Of a stretch of DNA of 33,131 bases, positions 30,671 to 33,131 are shown piece by piece; positions within the stretch are counted from its first letter, which is position 1; every line of letters begins with the position of its first letter. The notes under the pieces are model-generated. The model ran no database searches. It was given only the letters and a program-made list of their open reading frames with translations, and had not been told where the DNA came from. The translations under genes and the position numbers were made by a program. Source of the DNA: Nitrospirota bacterium (GTDB lineage Bacteria; Nitrospirota; RBG-16-64-22); NCBI GenBank assembly GCA_016195465.1, contig JACPZO010000039.1:1-33131 (forward strand), in the 5' to 3' direction.

Positions 30671-31897
30671 TTACCGCTTCAGGTTCACGAGCTCGTTCAG
30701 AAGTTCGTCCGTCGTCGTGATGATCCGGGAGTTGGCCTGGAAGCCCCGCTGGAACGTGATCATCTTGACGAACTCGGCCGCGAGGTCCGTGTTCGAAAGC
30801 TCCAGGGAGTTGGAAAGGACCCGGCCCTTCCCGCCCGTCATCGGCGTCGAGACGATCGGCTGGCCCGAGTCGCTCGATTCGGCGTAGAGGTTCTTGCCCA
30901 TCTTCGTGAGGTAGACGGGAGACTGGAACGTGGCGAGGGCCACCTGGCCCAGCGTCTCCGTCTGGCCGTTGGAGAAGAGGCCGGTGATGATTCCGTCCTG
31001 GCCGATGGAAATGGACGAGAGCGACCCCGAAGACGAACCGTTCTGGGTCAGATAGGTCGTGGCCGAGGGCGCCCCGTACTGCGTGAAGCCGGAGAAATCG
31101 AACGTGACGGTCTGCGGCGTGGCCGCGCCGCCCGCGATCGTTAACGAGAGCGCCTGGCTCCCGCCCGTGGAGAGCGAACCATCCGTCGCAAAGACCAGGT
31201 CGGTCCCGGCCGCCGCCGCGCCGCCGTCGATCTGGTAGTACATGTCCCAGTCCCGGGCCGTTGCGGTCTTGACGTAGTAGAACGTGACGGTGTGGTCGCT
31301 CCCCAGCGAGTCATAGATCGTGAGACTCGTGGAGAAGTTGTAAGTGTCGGGGTTGCTCACGCTGAACGCGCCGACAGGGACAGAGGCGGCCGCGTCGAGG
31401 TTCGCCGTGATCGTCGCGGTCGACGTGGCCACCGGCGCGGTGGACGTGGTCGAAAGCTGGAGATCGCCGATCGAGCCCGTCAGGCTGCCGGTCGATGAGA
31501 CCGTGTATCCCTGAAGCTTGGCTCCTTCGGGCGTCACGATGTACCCGTCCTTGTCGGTCCGAAACTGGCCCGCCCGCGTGTAGAACGTCCCCGTCGTATC
31601 CTTGACGAGGAAGAATCCGTTCCCGTCGATCCCCATGTCGAGGACGGAGTCGGTCGTCTCGAACGAGCCCTGCGTGAACTGCGGGGTCACGGCCGAGAGG
31701 TTGACGCCGCGGCCGATCTGGCCGCCGCCCGACGCCCCGCCGCCGATCGTCTGGGAGAGGATGTCCGAGAAGGCGACCGTCGAGCTCTTGTATCCGACCG
31801 TGTTGGAATTGGCGATGTTGTCGCCGACCACGGAAAGGGCCGACCCGTTGGCGTTGAGCCCAGAAACACCGGAAAACAGTGACGTCAGAATAGCCAT
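30671..31897 (-). CDS. flgE: Flagellar hook protein FlgE
   Basis: Structural subunit of the hook. The N-terminus carries the rod/hook motif LFSGVSGLNANGSALSVVGDNIANSNTVGYK (about 6-36). The middle is rich in Ser, Thr and Gly (variable hook domains, about 140-330), and the C-terminus has the family end SNTDLAAEFVKMITFQRGFQANSRIITTTDELLNELVNL. The 408-residue length is usual. The start is ATG 31897 with GGAGG seven bases upstream; an in-frame ATG at 31921 lacks one. It follows flgD and is the last gene before the terminator. Confidence 0.95.
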   Translation of the reverse strand: MAILTSLFSGVSGLNANGSALSVVGDNIANSNTVGYKSSTVAFSDILSQTIGGGASGGGQIGRGVNLSAVTPQFTQGSFETTDSVLDMGIDGNGFFLVKDTTGTFYTRAGQFRTDKDGYIVTPEGAKLQGYTVSSTGSLTGSIGDLQLSTTSTAPVATSTATITANLDAAASVPVGAFSVSNPDTYNFSTSLTIYDSLGSDHTVTFYYVKTATARDWDMYYQIDGGAAAAGTDLVFATDGSLSTGGSQALSLTIAGGAATPQTVTFDFSGFTQYGAPSATTYLTQNGSSSGSLSSISIGQDGIITGLFSNGQTETLGQVALATFQSPVYLTKMGKNLYAESSDSGQPIVSTPMTGGKGRVLSNSLELSNTDLAAEFVKMITFQRGFQANSRIITTTDELLNELVNLKR

Positions 31898-31925
31898 GGT
31901 GAATCCTCCTCGATTATCCAAGACA

Positions 31926-31943
31926 GGGTGTTTTTCAACACCC
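31926..31943. other. Small hairpin in the flgD-flgE gap
   Basis: GGGTGTT and AACACCC pair around a TTTC loop, 12 bases after the flgD stop, with no T-run. It may protect or separate the two messages. Confidence 0.4.
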
Positions 31944-31954
31944 TTCCGGCGCGA

Positions 31955-32677
31955 TCAGAACAAACTTGTCAGGCTCGCCGATTCGGCCGAGGCCGCCGGG
32001 GCGGGCGCCGCTTCCGTCACCTGCCCAAGCGGGATCTTGCGCCCGCCCACCATCAGGTAGGCCCCGCTCTCGTCGTACTCGACGGCCGTGACGGTCCCCG
32101 CGGATTCGGTCGTGCCCGTCACGGGTTTCCCGCCGGCGTCCACGCCGCTCACCGTGTACCGGTACTCGCCCGCGGGAACGGCGGTTCCGGCGTTATCGCG
32201 TCCGTCCCACGTCACGCGGTGGCTCCCCGCCGAGCGGATGCCCTCGTCGATCCTGCGCGCGAGCCGGCCGTCCGGCCCGTAGATCTGGACCGCGACCTGC
32301 TGGGCGCTCGTCGGAAGAGAATAGCCGATCGACGTGCTCCCCCCCGCCGCGTGGGCGACCGTGTCTCCGCTGAACCGGACCTGCTTGCCCAGGAACGCGA
32401 CTGCGGAGCTTCGCTCGGCGTTCCTCTGCGCGCCGACGAGCGCCTGGATCCCCTCGTTGATCCCGTAGAGCTGTTCGAGGGACGAGAACTGGGCAAGCTG
32501 GGCGATGAACTCCGTGTCCTTCATCGGATTGAGCGGATCCTGGTTCTCCATCTGCGTGACCAACAGCTTCATGAAGTCGTCCTTCCCGAGGACCGCCTTG
32601 CCGGATGAAGCCGATCCGGCCCGACCGGCCGACCCCGATGCCGGGGTTGTTGCCTGAATCTCGCTCGTAGCTATCAT
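31955..32677 (-). CDS. flgD: Hook cap / scaffolding protein FlgD
   Basis: Caps the growing hook so that FlgE can polymerise. The conserved N-terminal part is [41 protein letters not shown] (about 31-70). The C-terminal half has a FlgD Ig-like/tudor pattern with [38 protein letters not shown] (about 154-177) and [14 protein letters not shown]. The 240-residue length is typical. GGAG lies eight bases before ATG 32677. It lies between fliK and flgE, the usual order. Confidence 0.95.
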   Translation of the reverse strand: MIATSEIQATTPASGSAGRAGSASSGKAVLGKDDFMKLLVTQMENQDPLNPMKDTEFIAQLAQFSSLEQLYGINEGIQALVGAQRNAERSSAVAFLGKQVRFSGDTVAHAAGGSTSIGYSLPTSAQQVAVQIYGPDGRLARRIDEGIRSAGSHRVTWDGRDNAGTAVPAGEYRYTVSGVDAGGKPVTGTTESAGTVTAVEYDESGAYLMVGGRKIPLGQVTEAAPAPAASAESASLTSLF

Positions 32678-32700
32678 CGTCTTGTCTCCTCGCTCTTCCC

Positions 32701-32772
32701 ATTCACCGATTCACCCATTCACCGATTCACCGATTCACCGATTCACCGATTCACCCATTCACCGATTCACCA
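32701..32772. repeat. GGTGAATN octamer tract, 9 units, after fliK
   Basis: Nine phased units ending eight bases from the fliK TGA (32781-32783). Confidence 0.9.
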
Positions 32773-32780
32773 TTCTCCGT

Positions 32781-33131
32781 TCAAACCCTGATGTCGATTC
32801 CCGTTCCCGCGGAACGGGACGCTTCCACAAGCGTCGATTCTTCCGTCGCCGCGGCGTAGTCGGCGGACTCTCCCGACGCCCAAGCCAGGGCCTCCCTTTC
32901 CCGCGGACTGCCCTGTTCCCCTCCCACGAGGACGGTGAACTGGTCTACCGTAAATCCCTGCTCCCTCAGCGCGTCGCGGAGCTGTTGTCCGCCCGCCTCC
33001 AGGACCGCCCGCGACAGGGGGTTGTCCGTCACGAACGTCGCCCGGACCGACTGGTCGTCCACAAAGAGCGTCACCCTTACGGAGCCGAGCGACTCGGGAA
33101 CAAGCTGGAGACGGACTTCCGTCGTCCCGGC
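32781..33131 (-). CDS. fliK: C-terminal part of hook-length control protein FliK (cut by window edge)
   Basis: FliK measures hook length and switches FlhB. Only the last 116 residues are in the window; the frame continues past the right edge. The sequence EVRLQLVPESLGSVRVTLFV then SRAVLEAGGQQLRDALREQGF is the typical C-terminal hook-length domain, where L.P..LG.V..... is the family signature. The short low-complexity tail ends in GIDIRV. It is followed by flgD and flgE, which supports the call. Confidence 0.88.
   Translation of the reverse strand, partial: AGTTEVRLQLVPESLGSVRVTLFVDDQSVRATFVTDNPLSRAVLEAGGQQLRDALREQGFTVDQFTVLVGGEQGSPREREALAWASGESADYAAATEESTLVEASRSAGTGIDIRV

Overview
The window is one dense motility and chemotaxis super-cluster from a GC-rich Gram-negative bacterium. 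All 31 recognised genes lie on the minus strand, so transcription runs from the right edge to the left. FlhF/FlhG (the numerical and polar control pair), CheZ, a sigma-54 type promoter and FliA with a sigma-28 type promoter are all present. That combination suggests a two-tier flagellar hierarchy of the kind known in Pseudomonas, Vibrio and deltaproteobacterial lineages. I cannot assign a phylum from the sequence alone; a Desulfobacterota/Myxococcota-like, NC10/Rokubacteria-like or Nitrospirota-like organism would all fit.

Layout in transcription order. (1) Hook genes fliK (cut by the window edge), flgD and flgE, closed by a strong intrinsic terminator. (2) A sigma-54 type promoter followed by fliL-fliM-fliN-fliO-fliP-fliQ-fliR-flhB-flhA-flhF-flhG-fliA: C-ring, export gate, placement GTPase/ATPase and the late sigma factor. 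(3) A signalling block directly behind fliA: REC-histidine kinase, PAS histidine kinase, lone receiver, two related PAS histidine kinases and two related REC-HD-GYP proteins. Several of these are joined by 4-base GTGA stop/start overlaps. (4) A sigma-28 type promoter and the chemotaxis operon: HEAT-repeat protein, cheR, a CheY-like receiver, cheY, cheZ, cheA, cheB and an MCP. (5) The first 20 codons of a secreted protein at the left edge.

The genes form a coherent circuit. The sigma-54 operon would build the basal body and make FliA, and FliA would then switch on chemotaxis. HD-GYP proteins and an MshEN-like insert in CheA hint at a cyclic-di-GMP theme alongside ordinary two-component signalling.

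The most unusual aspect lies between the genes. Nearly every non-overlapping junction carries a degenerate tandem repeat of 7 or 8 bases, and each tract touches or lies within 8 bases of a stop codon. One octamer family (GGTGAATN on the coding strand) accounts for about 70 units in 11 tracts. A second octamer (GCACAGAG-like) forms a 15-unit tract abutting the cheZ stop, and at least six separate heptamer tracts occur elsewhere. Several tracts run into the genes and encode the last few to about 14 residues. GC-rich hairpin repeats are interspersed. Other points of note are an MCP with a lopsided signalling hairpin, an HD-GYP protein without its HD motif, and a large FliO with an AMIN-like N-terminal domain.
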